Below are positions 9,482 through 18,733 of a stretch of DNA of 64,000 nt, piece by piece; positions within the stretch are counted from its first letter, which is position 1, and each line of letters begins with the position of its first letter. The DNA is taken from assembly GCF_900230215.1 (NCBI RefSeq), contig NZ_LT907982.1, positions 2,852,001 through 2,916,000 of the forward strand. Direction: 5' to 3'. The notes beneath the pieces are model-generated. The model made no database searches. It was not told the DNA's origin and saw only the letters and a list, made by a program, of their open reading frames with translations. This stretch comes from Jatrophihabitans sp. GAS493. GTDB taxonomy: Bacteria; Actinomycetota; Actinomycetes; Mycobacteriales; Jatrophihabitantaceae. Both the position numbers and the translations under genes were made by a program.

Positions 9482-12400
9482 CCTGCTCCAAGTACTCGGC
9501 GCAGATCCATGGTGTACAGCATCTCACCGGGGTGGACCTTTGCCGCGCTAGCGGCGATCGCGTCGCGCTCGTCGCCGATACTCCCACCGAGCACGAAACG
9601 CGACGAGCGACGGGCCTCGGCCTCGTTCGCGTTCACCGGGAAACGGTCGTAGGAGCGCCCGCCGGGGTGCACGACGTGGAAGGTGCAGCTGCCGACCACA
9701 TCGCCGGTCCACAGATCGATCACCTCGAAGATCAGCGGCGAATGGACGCCGATCGTCGGGTGCAGTCCAGACGGCGGAGCCCAGGCCTTGAACCGGACGC
9801 CCGCGACCAGCGCGCCGGTACCACCGGAGGCCGATGTCGGGGCCAGCGGGGCCAGCGGCAGCGGTGCCCCGTTGCAGGTGACCGAGTAGCGCCCGGGAGT
9901 GGCACCGGTGACCTCGACCTGGACCCGCTCGACCGAGGAGTCGACGTAACGAGCGGTGCCGCTGCCGGTGGCCTCCTCACCGAGTACGTGCCAGGGCTCG
10001 ATGGCCGAACGCAGCTCCAGGTGAACGGGGCCGAGCTGGGCGGCGCCGAGCTGCGGGAAGCGGAACTCGACGAAGGGCGTCATCCAGTTGAGGTCGAACT
10101 CGATACCGTGGCTGTTCAGGTCCGCCACGACCTCGGCGATGTCGGCTGCGACGAAGGCGGGGAGCAGAAACCGGTCGTGCAACTGGGTTCCCCAGCGGAC
10201 CAGGTCACCGCGGTACGGCTCGCGCCAGAAGCGGGCCACAAGGGCTCGCACCAGCAGCGCCTGCACCAGGGACATCTGCTCGTGTGGAGGCATCTCGAAC
10301 CCGCGAAGCTCCAGCAACCCGAGGCGCCCCCGGGAGGAGTCGGGGCTGAATAACTTGTCGATGCAGAACTCGGCCCGGTGGGTGTTGCCGGTCAGGTCGG
10401 TGAGCAGGTGGCGCAGCGACCGGTCGACTGCCCACGGACGGGCGTCCGCACCGAGGCGGTCCAGTTCGGCGAAGGCGATCTCCAGCTCGTAGAGGTAGTC
10501 ATGCCGGGCCTCATCCACGCGCGGCGCCTGGCTGGTCGGGCCGATGAACCGACCGGAGAAGAGGTAGGAAAGGGACGGATGGTGCTGCCAGAAGGTCAGC
10601 ATGCTGATCAGTAGATCCGGCCGGCGCAGGATCGGGCTGTCGGCCGGCGTGGGGCCGCCGAGCGTGATGTGACTGCCGCCGCCGGTACCCGTGTAGGTGC
10701 CGTCGAGGGCGAATTTCTCGGTGCCCAGGCCGATCTCGTGGGCGGCTGTGTGCAGCGAGTGGTTGATCTCCACCAGCTCGTCCCAGGATGCCGCCGGCTG
10801 GACGTTCACCTCGATCACCCCGGGATCCGGGGTGACCGTCAGCGTGCGGGTACGGGGGTCACCGGGAAGGCCGTAGCCCTCGATGACGATCGGCACTCCG
10901 ACGACCATCGCCGCGTCCTCGAGCACCCTCAGCAGCTCGACCGCGCTGTCGAAGTCGTCCAGCGGGGGGAGGAAGACGAAGAGGTGGCCGTCGCGGACCT
11001 CGACGGCCAGGGCGGTCGTCGGGGCGTCGGCGATCGGGGTGACGCTGGCCGGCGGCAGGTCGGCCTCCGGTGAGGGGAGGTCCCCGCTGGCCGAGAACGG
11101 GACATCCACCGGCCGCGGTGGCGGGCCCTCCCAGCTGATCGAGTTCAGCGGAAGGCGCAGGCCGACGGCCGATGTACCGGGGATGAGCACCAGATGCCCG
11201 CGTCGGGTCCGCCAGCGGGCGGTGGCCCAGGCATCACCGGTCTCGCTGCGATGCAGCGGGAGGACGTAGCCGGTCGGGTTCACAACCTCCCGGTCGAGCT
11301 CGGCGACGACGGCCCGGCGAGCATCGCGCGCGTCGCTGAGTTCCGGGTCGAGATCGAACTCGGGTGCTTCGTCGGCCGGCAGCTTGGCCTCGTCGGCCAG
11401 CATCTGCAGGCGGTCCTCGTAGGCCGGCAGCACGAAGTCGTCATCGATACCGACGCCACGGGCGCAGAGCAGCGCGAAACGGTGCGCTATCCCATTCGCC
11501 CGCTCCTCGTCGATAACGGCTTTGCCCCACGGGTCGTCCAGCAGGTCGGCGTCGCGCCACAGCGCGACGTCGTCCAGCCGCCAGGTGATCGCGATCTGCC
11601 AGCGCGGCAGCGGCTCGCCCGGATACCACTTGCCCTGGCCGTGGTGCAGCACCCCGGCGGGGGCGTAGTGCTGCTTCATCTTGGCCGCGAGTTCGGTGGC
11701 CAGCGTCCGCTTCTCCGGCCCGTCGGCGGCGATGCTCCACTGCTCGGACTCCATGTCTCGTACCGAGACGAAGGTCGGCTCGCCACCGATGGTGAGGCGT
11801 ACGTCGTCGGCGGTCAGCTGAGCGTCCACCGCATGACCGACCGCCATGATGTCGTCCCACTGCCGGTCGGTGTAGGGCTTGGTGACCCGGGGATCCTCAC
11901 GGATACGCCGTACCTCGTTGACGAACTCCATGGTGGTGATGCACGGGTCGACGGTGCCGGTTATCGGTGCCGATTGGGCCGGTGACGGGGTGGCCGAGAG
12001 CGGGATGTGCCCCTCACCGGCGAAGAGGCCGGAGGTCGCGTCCATCCCGACCCACCCCGCGCCCGGGAGGTAGACCTCGGCCCAGGCGTGCAGATCGGTG
12101 AAGTCTTCGGTGAGCGGCGCGACGCCGTCCGGGGAGTCGGGCACGTCCGGGGCGAGCTGGACGAGGTAGCCGGATACGAAGCGGGCGGCGAGGCCCACCT
12201 CACGAAGCGCCGAGACCAGCATCCAGGCGCTGTCGCGGCAGGAGCCGATCCCGAGATCCAAGGTCTGGTCCGGCGTCTGGACGCCGTGCTCCATTCGTAC
12301 CGTGTAGGCGATCGACCCGGCGACCCGGGCATTCAGCGCGGCGAGAAACTGCACAATGCCGACCCCGTCGGCGTCGATCGGCGGAGCCTCGTCGAGCCAC

Positions 12401-12810
12401 TTGCGCAGCAGCGGGCCGACCTCGTTCCCGTCGTGGCCAGGCTCGACCACCGGGCGGCGATACGCCTCGAGATCGGCGGCCAGCGAAGGTTCATAGCTGA
12501 ACGGGAACTTCTCGGCGTACTCCTCGACGAAGAAGTCGAACGGGTTGATCACCGTCATGTCGGCGATGAGTTCGACGGTGACGTCGAGTTCGGTGACCCG
12601 CTCGGGGAAGACGACCCGGGCCAGGTGGTTTCCGAACGGGTCCTGCTGCCAGTTGAGGAAGTGCGGTGTGGGGGAGACGGTGAGCGAGTAGTTCTCGATC
12701 CGGGTCCGACTGTGCGGCGCCGGGCGCAGCCTGATGACATGCGGCCCCAAATGAACAGGCCGATCAAACTGATACGTAGTCCGATGTTTCACGGCGACAT
12801 GTACGGCCAT
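9478..12810 (-). CDS. Transglutaminase-DUF2126 fusion protein
   Basis: 1110 residues. The N-terminal third is a transglutaminase-like domain with Cys191 (GSCRDSAWML), His241 (DLHAWAEVYL) and Asp257 (GWVGMDATSGL). The remaining 800 residues are DUF2126, starting near TKPYTDRQWDDIM and including LTIGGEPTFVSV and the HHGQGKWYPGEPLPRWQ stretch. As I recall, comparative genomics of peptide-ligase families has placed DUF2126 with carboxylate-amine ligases. It is the first gene of a seven-gene minus-strand unit. The ATG at 12810 faces gpsA across a 154-base divergent gap that must hold both promoters. Confidence 0.9.
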   Translation of the reverse strand: MAVHVAVKHRTTYQFDRPVHLGPHVIRLRPAPHSRTRIENYSLTVSPTPHFLNWQQDPFGNHLARVVFPERVTELDVTVELIADMTVINPFDFFVEEYAEKFPFSYEPSLAADLEAYRRPVVEPGHDGNEVGPLLRKWLDEAPPIDADGVGIVQFLAALNARVAGSIAYTVRMEHGVQTPDQTLDLGIGSCRDSAWMLVSALREVGLAARFVSGYLVQLAPDVPDSPDGVAPLTEDFTDLHAWAEVYLPGAGWVGMDATSGLFAGEGHIPLSATPSPAQSAPITGTVDPCITTMEFVNEVRRIREDPRVTKPYTDRQWDDIMAVGHAVDAQLTADDVRLTIGGEPTFVSVRDMESEQWSIAADGPEKRTLATELAAKMKQHYAPAGVLHHGQGKWYPGEPLPRWQIAITWRLDDVALWRDADLLDDPWGKAVIDEERANGIAHRFALLCARGVGIDDDFVLPAYEDRLQMLADEAKLPADEAPEFDLDPELSDARDARRAVVAELDREVVNPTGYVLPLHRSETGDAWATARWRTRRGHLVLIPGTSAVGLRLPLNSISWEGPPPRPVDVPFSASGDLPSPEADLPPASVTPIADAPTTALAVEVRDGHLFVFLPPLDDFDSAVELLRVLEDAAMVVGVPIVIEGYGLPGDPRTRTLTVTPDPGVIEVNVQPAASWDELVEINHSLHTAAHEIGLGTEKFALDGTYTGTGGGSHITLGGPTPADSPILRRPDLLISMLTFWQHHPSLSYLFSGRFIGPTSQAPRVDEARHDYLYELEIAFAELDRLGADARPWAVDRSLRHLLTDLTGNTHRAEFCIDKLFSPDSSRGRLGLLELRGFEMPPHEQMSLVQALLVRALVARFWREPYRGDLVRWGTQLHDRFLLPAFVAADIAEVVADLNSHGIEFDLNWMTPFVEFRFPQLGAAQLGPVHLELRSAIEPWHVLGEEATGSGTARYVDSSVERVQVEVTGATPGRYSVTCNGAPLPLAPLAPTSASGGTGALVAGVRFKAWAPPSGLHPTIGVHSPLIFEVIDLWTGDVVGSCTFHVVHPGGRSYDRFPVNANEAEARRSSRFVLGGSIGDERDAIAASAAKVHPGEMLYTMDLRRVLGAG

Positions 12811-12950
12811 CGCCGCAGTCTACGAACTATTTGTTACCGCCGATAACCACCTTCCATGCGTCAGGCAGACTAAATGACGTGCATCACACGACGCGGGTCA
12901 CCTGCCGACCCATTCCAGCCACCGCCCGACCCGCTTCTCGACTGCCGGGC

Positions 12951-12958
12951 GGAGGGGG
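12951..12958 (+). promoter_or_regulatory. Ribosome binding site of gpsA
   Basis: GGAGGGGG lies six bases before ATG 12965 and fixes that start, which also begins the dinucleotide-binding fold directly. The divergent gap 12811-12964 otherwise shows only a loose GTTA…TAAC dyad near 12832-12846. Confidence 0.7.
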
Positions 12959-12964
12959 TTTCTG

Positions 12965-13969
12965 ATGGTCAATGCGACCGTGCTGGGCGCCGGTTCCTGG
13001 GGGACGGCCTACGCGAAGGTGCTGGTCGACGCCGGGTGTGACGTGACCCTGTGGGCCCGAGATCCGCAGCTGGCAGAGCAGATCAACGCCAGCCACGAGA
13101 ATCCGCGTTACCTGGCCGGTGTGCCGCTTCCCGAACAGCTGCGGGCCTGCGACGACTATCGCAAGGCTCTCAGCGGCGCCGAGATCGTGGCCATTGCAAT
13201 CCCGTCGCAGAGCCTGCGGGCCAACCTCGCCTACTGGGCGGAGTGGATCGAGCCGAACGCGACGCTGGTCAGCCTGATGAAGGGCGTCGAGCTCGGCACG
13301 TCCAACCGGATGAGTGAGGTGATCGCTCAGGTGACCGACGCCGATCCGAGTCGCATCGCAGTCGTCTCCGGGCCGAATCTGGCTCCGGAGATCGCCCGCG
13401 AGCAGCCGGCGGCCACGGTGATCGCCTGCACCGATCTGGAGCGTGCGGTCGCCGTTCAGCACGCCAGCGCGAACCGCTACTTCCGCCCGTATACCAATGT
13501 CGACGTGATCGGCTGCGAACTGGGCGGCGCAGTGAAGAACGTCATCGCCCTGGCCTGCGGGATGGCGCAGGGAATGGGGTTCGGTGACAACACGCAGGGC
13601 TCGCTGATGACCCGCGGGCTGGCCGAGACCTCCCGGCTGGGGACGGCGCTCGGGGCCGATCCGCTCACCTTCTCCGGGCTGGCCGGAATGGGTGACCTGG
13701 TCGCCACCTGCTCCTCACCGCTGTCGCGCAACCGCACCTTCGGTGAGCGGCTCGGGCGCGGGGAGAGCCTGGAACAGGCCCAGCAGGCGACGCACGGCCA
13801 GGTCGCCGAAGGGGTGAAGTCCTGCCGATCGATCCTCGCCCTGGCTGATCGGCACGGAGTCGATGTGCCGATCACCCGGGCCGTCGAGGCCGTCTGTTAC
13901 GGCGGCCTGAGCCCGGCCGGATTGATGCAGGCGATGATGGCCCGCACCATGAAGAACGAGCTGACGTAA
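12965..13969 (+). CDS. gpsA: Glycerol-3-phosphate dehydrogenase (NAD(P)+)
   Basis: Reduces dihydroxyacetone phosphate to sn-glycerol-3-phosphate, the backbone for phospholipids. The 334 residues begin with the Rossmann motif [10 protein letters not shown] (8-17). The catalytic lysine is Lys191 in [17 protein letters not shown], followed by the substrate loop [13 protein letters not shown]. Length equals the bacterial norm. It begins a plus-strand pair with ddl, as in mycobacteria. Confidence 0.97.
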   Translation: MVNATVLGAGSWGTAYAKVLVDAGCDVTLWARDPQLAEQINASHENPRYLAGVPLPEQLRACDDYRKALSGAEIVAIAIPSQSLRANLAYWAEWIEPNATLVSLMKGVELGTSNRMSEVIAQVTDADPSRIAVVSGPNLAPEIAREQPAATVIACTDLERAVAVQHASANRYFRPYTNVDVIGCELGGAVKNVIALACGMAQGMGFGDNTQGSLMTRGLAETSRLGTALGADPLTFSGLAGMGDLVATCSSPLSRNRTFGERLGRGESLEQAQQATHGQVAEGVKSCRSILALADRHGVDVPITRAVEAVCYGGLSPAGLMQAMMARTMKNELT

Positions 13970-14009
13970 TCGACGACCGGCGGTTGGCAGCTGACCGCGT
14001 GCCGGTCGG

Positions 14010-14015
14010 TACGCT
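14010..14015 (+). promoter_or_regulatory. Candidate -10 box for leaderless ddl transcript
   Basis: TACGCT fits TANNNT and lies seven bases before ATG 14023. There is no Shine-Dalgarno sequence before that ATG. This spacing would put transcription start at the start codon. Confidence 0.4.
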
Positions 14016-14022
14016 CGCGCCC

Positions 14023-15144
14023 ATGGGAAAAATTCGGGTCGCGGTGATCTACGGCGGGCGCAGCACCGAACACGGCATCTCGGTGGTCTCGGCCGGTAGC
14101 GTGCTGGCCGCACTGGATCCGACGCGCTACGACGTGATCGGCATCGGAATCGATCCGGACGGGCGATGGGTGCTCGCCGCGGGTGATCCGGCGACCCACC
14201 AGATCAGTGGGCGCACGCTGCCCCAGGTCGGTTCGGGGGCGGCGGTCACGCTGGCCGGAGATCCGACGGTCCCCGGCCTGATGGTCACCGAGCCGGGCCA
14301 GGCGATGAGAATCCTCGACTCGGTGGACGTGGCCTTTCCCGTTCTGCACGGACGCTTCGGCGAGGACGGGACGATCCAGGGTCTCTTCGAGATGGCCGGG
14401 ATCCCCTACGTCGGCTCCGGGGTCTTCGCGAGTGCCGCCGGTATGGACAAGGAGTTCACCAAGAAACTGCTGGCCGCCGAGGGGCTCGAGGTGGGGCGAT
14501 ACGTGGTCCTGCGCGGCCGCGACCTGAAGCTGCACGCCGGCTCAGACTTGGATGGCGATGTCTCGGCCGGCAGCTCCGACCTGAACACCGAAGAGATCCG
14601 CGCCCTCGGCCTGCCGGTCTTCGTGAAGCCGGCGCGCGCCGGATCGAGTGTCGGAATCACCAAGGTGACGAACTGGGACGACCTTCTCGACGCGGTAGTA
14701 CTGGCCTTCGCCCATGACACCAAGGTGCTCATCGAGGCCGCTCACGTTGGTCGCGAGATCGAGTGCGGCGTCCTGGAGGGCCTGGACGGGCACCCGCGGG
14801 CCAGCGTTCCGGCTGAGATCCGGCTGGTGCGTGGGCACGACTGGTACGACTTCGACGCCAAATACCTCGACGATGCCTGCGAGTTCGACGTTCCGGCCGA
14901 CCTCTCCCCGGAGCTCAGCGACGCGGTGCGTGACGCCGCCTGCCGCGCATTCACCGCTCTGGACTGCGCCGGGCTGGCCCGCGTCGACTTCTTCGTCGGC
15001 CCGGACGGTCCAGTCGTGAACGAGGTGAACACGATGCCGGGCTTCACCCCGATCTCGATGTTTCCGCGGATGTGGGAGGCCACCGGCGTGCCCTACCCGC
15101 AGTTGGTGGACATGCTCATCAGCTCGGCGCTGCGTCGCGGCTGA
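14023..15144 (+). CDS. ddl: D-alanine--D-alanine ligase
   Basis: ATP-grasp ligase that makes the D-Ala-D-Ala end of peptidoglycan precursors. 373 residues starting [20 protein letters not shown]. The family motifs follow: [54 protein letters not shown] and, at the end, RVDFFVG…[17 protein letters not shown], which carries the metal ligands. The frame is open 39 bases further upstream, but ATG 14023 starts exactly at the first beta strand. The CapA-like lipoprotein gene follows after eight bases. Confidence 0.95.
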   Translation: MGKIRVAVIYGGRSTEHGISVVSAGSVLAALDPTRYDVIGIGIDPDGRWVLAAGDPATHQISGRTLPQVGSGAAVTLAGDPTVPGLMVTEPGQAMRILDSVDVAFPVLHGRFGEDGTIQGLFEMAGIPYVGSGVFASAAGMDKEFTKKLLAAEGLEVGRYVVLRGRDLKLHAGSDLDGDVSAGSSDLNTEEIRALGLPVFVKPARAGSSVGITKVTNWDDLLDAVVLAFAHDTKVLIEAAHVGREIECGVLEGLDGHPRASVPAEIRLVRGHDWYDFDAKYLDDACEFDVPADLSPELSDAVRDAACRAFTALDCAGLARVDFFVGPDGPVVNEVNTMPGFTPISMFPRMWEATGVPYPQLVDMLISSALRRG

Positions 15145-15152
15145 GCGTTCCG

Positions 15153-16361
15153 GTGAGTCGATCTCGGTACCGTCGGCCGGTTGCCCTCCTCGGGGTGGGG
15201 CTGCTCGTCGCCGGGTGCACCAGCGGTGACCGGCAGCCGGCTCCTCCGCCGCCTGAATCGTCACGGGCGGCGGCAGTTACTCCGTCCGCCGGCGTCGTTG
15301 CGACCAGCACCCCGACGGCCGCCAAGCTGCGGAGCGTGCGCGTGCTCGGCTCCGGGGATGTGCTGATCCACCCGCAGCTCTGGGAGCAGGCGGCGGCCGA
15401 CTCGACCGCCGCCGGAGAGCCACGCGGCTACGACTTCGGGCCGATGTACGCCGGGATCGCCGCGGTCACCAAGGGCGTCGATCTGGCGACCTGCGAGCTG
15501 GAGTCTCCGCTCGCCCCGGCGAGCGGACCGTTTACCGGCTGGCCGAACTTCAGCTCCCCGCCGCAGGTGCTGACCGCCTTGAAGGGCGTCGGCTACCGCA
15601 GCTGCACGACCGCCTCCAACCACAGCATCGACCAGGGCAGCGCCGGCGTCACCCGTACCCTCGACGAATTGGACGCGGCGGGCCTACGGCACACCGGCAG
15701 CGCGCGGAGTGCGGCTGAGGCGGCGAAGCCGATGATCATCACGACGGCCAACGGCGTGAAGATCGCCCAGTTGGCCTACGCCTTCGGATTCAACGGCCAA
15801 CAACTTCCGCCAAGCGAACCCTGGTTGGCCAATGAGACCGACATACCGACAATTCTCAAGGCGGCGCAGCGGGCGAAGCTGGCCGGCGCTGACATCGTGG
15901 TGCTGAGCATGCATTGGGGCGTCGAGTACAGCCACAGCGCGACCGCACAGCAGCAGGCGCAGGCCGCACAACTGCTCGCCTCACCGGACATCGACGTGAT
16001 TCTGGGTGACCACCCGCACGTCGTCGAACCTTTCCAGCAGATCAACGGCAAGTGGGTCGTTTACAGCATGGGAAACCAGATCTCACGGCACGCCGATCCG
16101 GTGGCGGCCAGCCGGGAAGGGGTGATGCCGGTATTCACCTTCACCGAGACGGCCCCGCATGTCTGGAAGACGACGCGGGTGCAGGCCGACGTGACCTGGA
16201 TGCAGTTCTCGCCGGCGTTCCGGCTGATCGACGTGGCGCAGGGGTTGGCCGACCCGGCCATGACGCCGACGCAGCGGGCCGACCTGCAGGGCGCGCTGAC
16301 CCGCGTCACCGGCTACGTGAACGCGATGGGTGCCCGGGGCGCCGGCCTGCAGGTCGACTAG
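15153..16361 (+). CDS. CapA-family lipoprotein (metallophosphatase-like)
   Basis: 402 residues. GTG 15153 gives a basic N-terminus, a hydrophobic run and the lipobox LVAGC with Cys22, so the product is a membrane-anchored lipoprotein. A Pro/Ser/Thr linker follows, then the CapA (poly-gamma-glutamate synthesis protein) fold with SGDVLIHPQLW, ATCELESPL, ASNHSIDQG, LSMHWGVEY, GDHPHVVEP and YSMGNQIS, which hold the usual His/Asp/Asn metal ligands. The family is a calcineurin-like phosphoesterase; its role outside capsule loci is unclear. Placement eight bases after ddl hints at a cell-wall role, which is inference. No capB/capC partners are present. Confidence 0.85.
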   Translation: MSRSRYRRPVALLGVGLLVAGCTSGDRQPAPPPPESSRAAAVTPSAGVVATSTPTAAKLRSVRVLGSGDVLIHPQLWEQAAADSTAAGEPRGYDFGPMYAGIAAVTKGVDLATCELESPLAPASGPFTGWPNFSSPPQVLTALKGVGYRSCTTASNHSIDQGSAGVTRTLDELDAAGLRHTGSARSAAEAAKPMIITTANGVKIAQLAYAFGFNGQQLPPSEPWLANETDIPTILKAAQRAKLAGADIVVLSMHWGVEYSHSATAQQQAQAAQLLASPDIDVILGDHPHVVEPFQQINGKWVVYSMGNQISRHADPVAASREGVMPVFTFTETAPHVWKTTRVQADVTWMQFSPAFRLIDVAQGLADPAMTPTQRADLQGALTRVTGYVNAMGARGAGLQVD

Positions 16362-16393
16362 CGAGGCCGGCGGCGGTTGGCGGCCCGACCGGA

Positions 16394-18601
16394 TCAGATA
16401 TGCAAGTCGGGGTACGTCGCTTGAAGATCCGCTCGCATGGCTCCAGCCAAGCGAGCGGCCCACGCGGCGGTGAGATGAGCCTTATCCACTCGGATCAGGA
16501 CGCCGTCGGCTTCGATCGGGCAGCGATCGCCGACACAGAACCAGTTGCGAGTATCCAGCAACTGCGCGTGCTGCCTCCGGGCCGCTTCGGCCTCGCCCTT
16601 CATCTTCGCCTTGTAGTCGGAGTCGAGGTTGGTCTCACACACCTTCGGCCCCGACAGCCTGGTTGCACACTCGGCTGGGTCCTTGCCCGAGACGGCGTTG
16701 GAGAGGACTAGTACGTTCTCCACGCCGCCGCTGCGCAGCTGTTGAATGGTCTTCACTGCTCCGGCTGTCCACTCCTGCTGCGCCGCCGGCCCAGTTGCCC
16801 CTGACGACAGGCGGGCGATCGGCCCCTGTGCACTGGAGACGATCACGAGGTCAGGATGTAGTGAGGCCGCCCAGTCGGTCATGACCTTCCGGCTGGCCCG
16901 ACACAGCGAAATGAAGTCCGCTTGCGGTACTGGGGGCGGCGCGTCCGCCTCGATCGGAGAGCAACTGGCAAACATCAGGCCGAGCACTCGCCAGCCTCGC
17001 GGAACCAGCGCCCCGGAGACCGTCGGCATCCAACTCGCCGCGATCGAATCCCCGATCACGACCGCCGTGCGCGCAGAGTCGGATGCGCCGTAGGAGCAGA
17101 TGTGGGGATGGGCGACGCCCACGTTGTTGCGGCACCCGGTGGAGAGGTCCATCGCCGGTGCGGCGTCGAGCGAGGTGTCGAGTACGTCCAAGGACGGCGT
17201 GGTCGTGGGCCAGGCAGTGAGGGCGAGACTGCGCCTCAGTGCAGCGGATACTTCAGCGTCGCTAGCCATCGTGGTTGCCGGGCTGGCCCGGTGCGTCGAG
17301 GCACTCTGTCTTATGGCGGATCCGCTGATGTCGCCCAGTGGTGCGTCCATCTGGGCGAACGCGAACAGCACGATCGCGCTACTGAACGCGAGGCAGGCGA
17401 TCAAGGGCAGAGTGCGGGCGCGCGGGCTGATTCTGCGCCGTCGCCCCACCTGCTCCCGTTCGCGCCGCCGACGGATGCCGACGGTCTCGATATGGCGGTA
17501 GGAGAGTACGGAGAGTGCGAACGTGACCAGGAGCGCGATGATCGTCACGAGCGTCGACGGCCAGGTCTGCAGTGCCGCAAGCAGCAGGATTATCGCCGGA
17601 AAGTGCCACAAGTACAGCGAATACGAGATCTTGCCGAGGTAGCGAAGCGGCGCCAGCGTGAGCAGGCGCCAGGCTGGGCCGCCGGCGAATTGAGCGCCTC
17701 CGAAAATGATCATCACACTGCTGAGCACGGGGATCAGCGCACCGGGCGCCGGAAACGGCGAGCCGTTCGTCAGCAGCAGCGACGACACTGCGAGTACGAG
17801 CAACCCGGTAGTCGCGATGCTCAGCGCGATCGGCGGCGACAGGGAACGCCCTCGCTCACGCCACCGCTGTTCGACGAGCCCCGCTATCGCTCCGGCGAGC
17901 AGTTCGAATACCCGGGAGAATGTGTCGAAGTAGGCCATCGACGGTCGCTTCAGCGTGAACAGGCAGGCCCAGGCGAGTGAGGCGACGGCGATCACGACGG
18001 CAATTCTGAGCACCGTGGCCGCGACCGGACGCTGGGGAGCGCGACCACGGTGGAGCAGCCACGCGATGAGCAGGAGAACGAGTGGCCAGCCGGCGTAGAA
18101 CTGCTCCTCGACCGAGAGCGACCAGTAGTGCTGGAGCGGGGAGACCGCACTTCCGGCGTGTAGGTAATCGGTGCCCAGCCGGGCGAAATGCCAGTTGGCC
18201 ACGAATAGCAGACACGCGACGCCGTCCGCTGCGATGGCATCGGCCCGGCCGTCGTAGAAGACGAGGTATGAAGCGGCGACGGTGACGACAACGACGACTA
18301 TCGCCGCCGGCAGAATTCGGTACACGCGGCGCAGGTAGAAAGCGCTCAGCGATAGCGTGCCGGTTTCGCGAATCTCTCTGGTCAAGATTCTGGTAATTAA
18401 ATACCCGGATATGACGTAGAAGACATCCACGCCGATATAGCCGCCGGTGGGCCAATGGAAAGCGTGGTTGGCAATGACGAGGCCGACGGCCACGGCGCGC
18501 AACCCCTCGATATCAGAACGAAAGCGAGAGGGGGCGGCCGAGTCGGGTTTGCTGCTATCAGCCGAAGGGCGCCCAGGATCTGAACCAGAAGCGAGTGACA
18601 T
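16394..18601 (-). CDS. OafA/YrhL-type membrane acyltransferase with C-terminal SGNH domain
   Basis: 735 residues from ATG 18601. The N-terminal half is an acyltransferase-3 domain of about ten membrane helices, opening FRSDIEGLRAVAVGLVIANH and GGYIGVDVFYVISGYLI. The second half is an extracytoplasmic SGNH domain: VVIGDSIAASW near residue 515 gives the nucleophile Ser and VDKAHLT near the end gives the Asp/His pair. Such proteins O-acetylate surface sugars, cell-wall polymers or lipids. The frame opens 27 bases earlier at a TTG, which I consider less likely. The gene is alone between convergent capA-like and the beta-oxidation operon, and its upstream region is AT-richer than the surroundings. 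Confidence 0.9.
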   Translation of the reverse strand: MSLASGSDPGRPSADSSKPDSAAPSRFRSDIEGLRAVAVGLVIANHAFHWPTGGYIGVDVFYVISGYLITRILTREIRETGTLSLSAFYLRRVYRILPAAIVVVVVTVAASYLVFYDGRADAIAADGVACLLFVANWHFARLGTDYLHAGSAVSPLQHYWSLSVEEQFYAGWPLVLLLIAWLLHRGRAPQRPVAATVLRIAVVIAVASLAWACLFTLKRPSMAYFDTFSRVFELLAGAIAGLVEQRWRERGRSLSPPIALSIATTGLLVLAVSSLLLTNGSPFPAPGALIPVLSSVMIIFGGAQFAGGPAWRLLTLAPLRYLGKISYSLYLWHFPAIILLLAALQTWPSTLVTIIALLVTFALSVLSYRHIETVGIRRRREREQVGRRRRISPRARTLPLIACLAFSSAIVLFAFAQMDAPLGDISGSAIRQSASTHRASPATTMASDAEVSAALRRSLALTAWPTTTPSLDVLDTSLDAAPAMDLSTGCRNNVGVAHPHICSYGASDSARTAVVIGDSIAASWMPTVSGALVPRGWRVLGLMFASCSPIEADAPPPVPQADFISLCRASRKVMTDWAASLHPDLVIVSSAQGPIARLSSGATGPAAQQEWTAGAVKTIQQLRSGGVENVLVLSNAVSGKDPAECATRLSGPKVCETNLDSDYKAKMKGEAEAARRQHAQLLDTRNWFCVGDRCPIEADGVLIRVDKAHLTAAWAARLAGAMRADLQATYPDLHI

Positions 18602-18733
18602 GCAGCCCCCCAGCGCAAGTCGTGACAAGTCGTCACAAGGATGGGGATGCTACCGGAGATTGGTTAATTCGAGAATTCCCGGGTTCAGCGCGAAATACGC
18701 GAACACATGCGACCGTCGTAGGACCGGCGCTGC

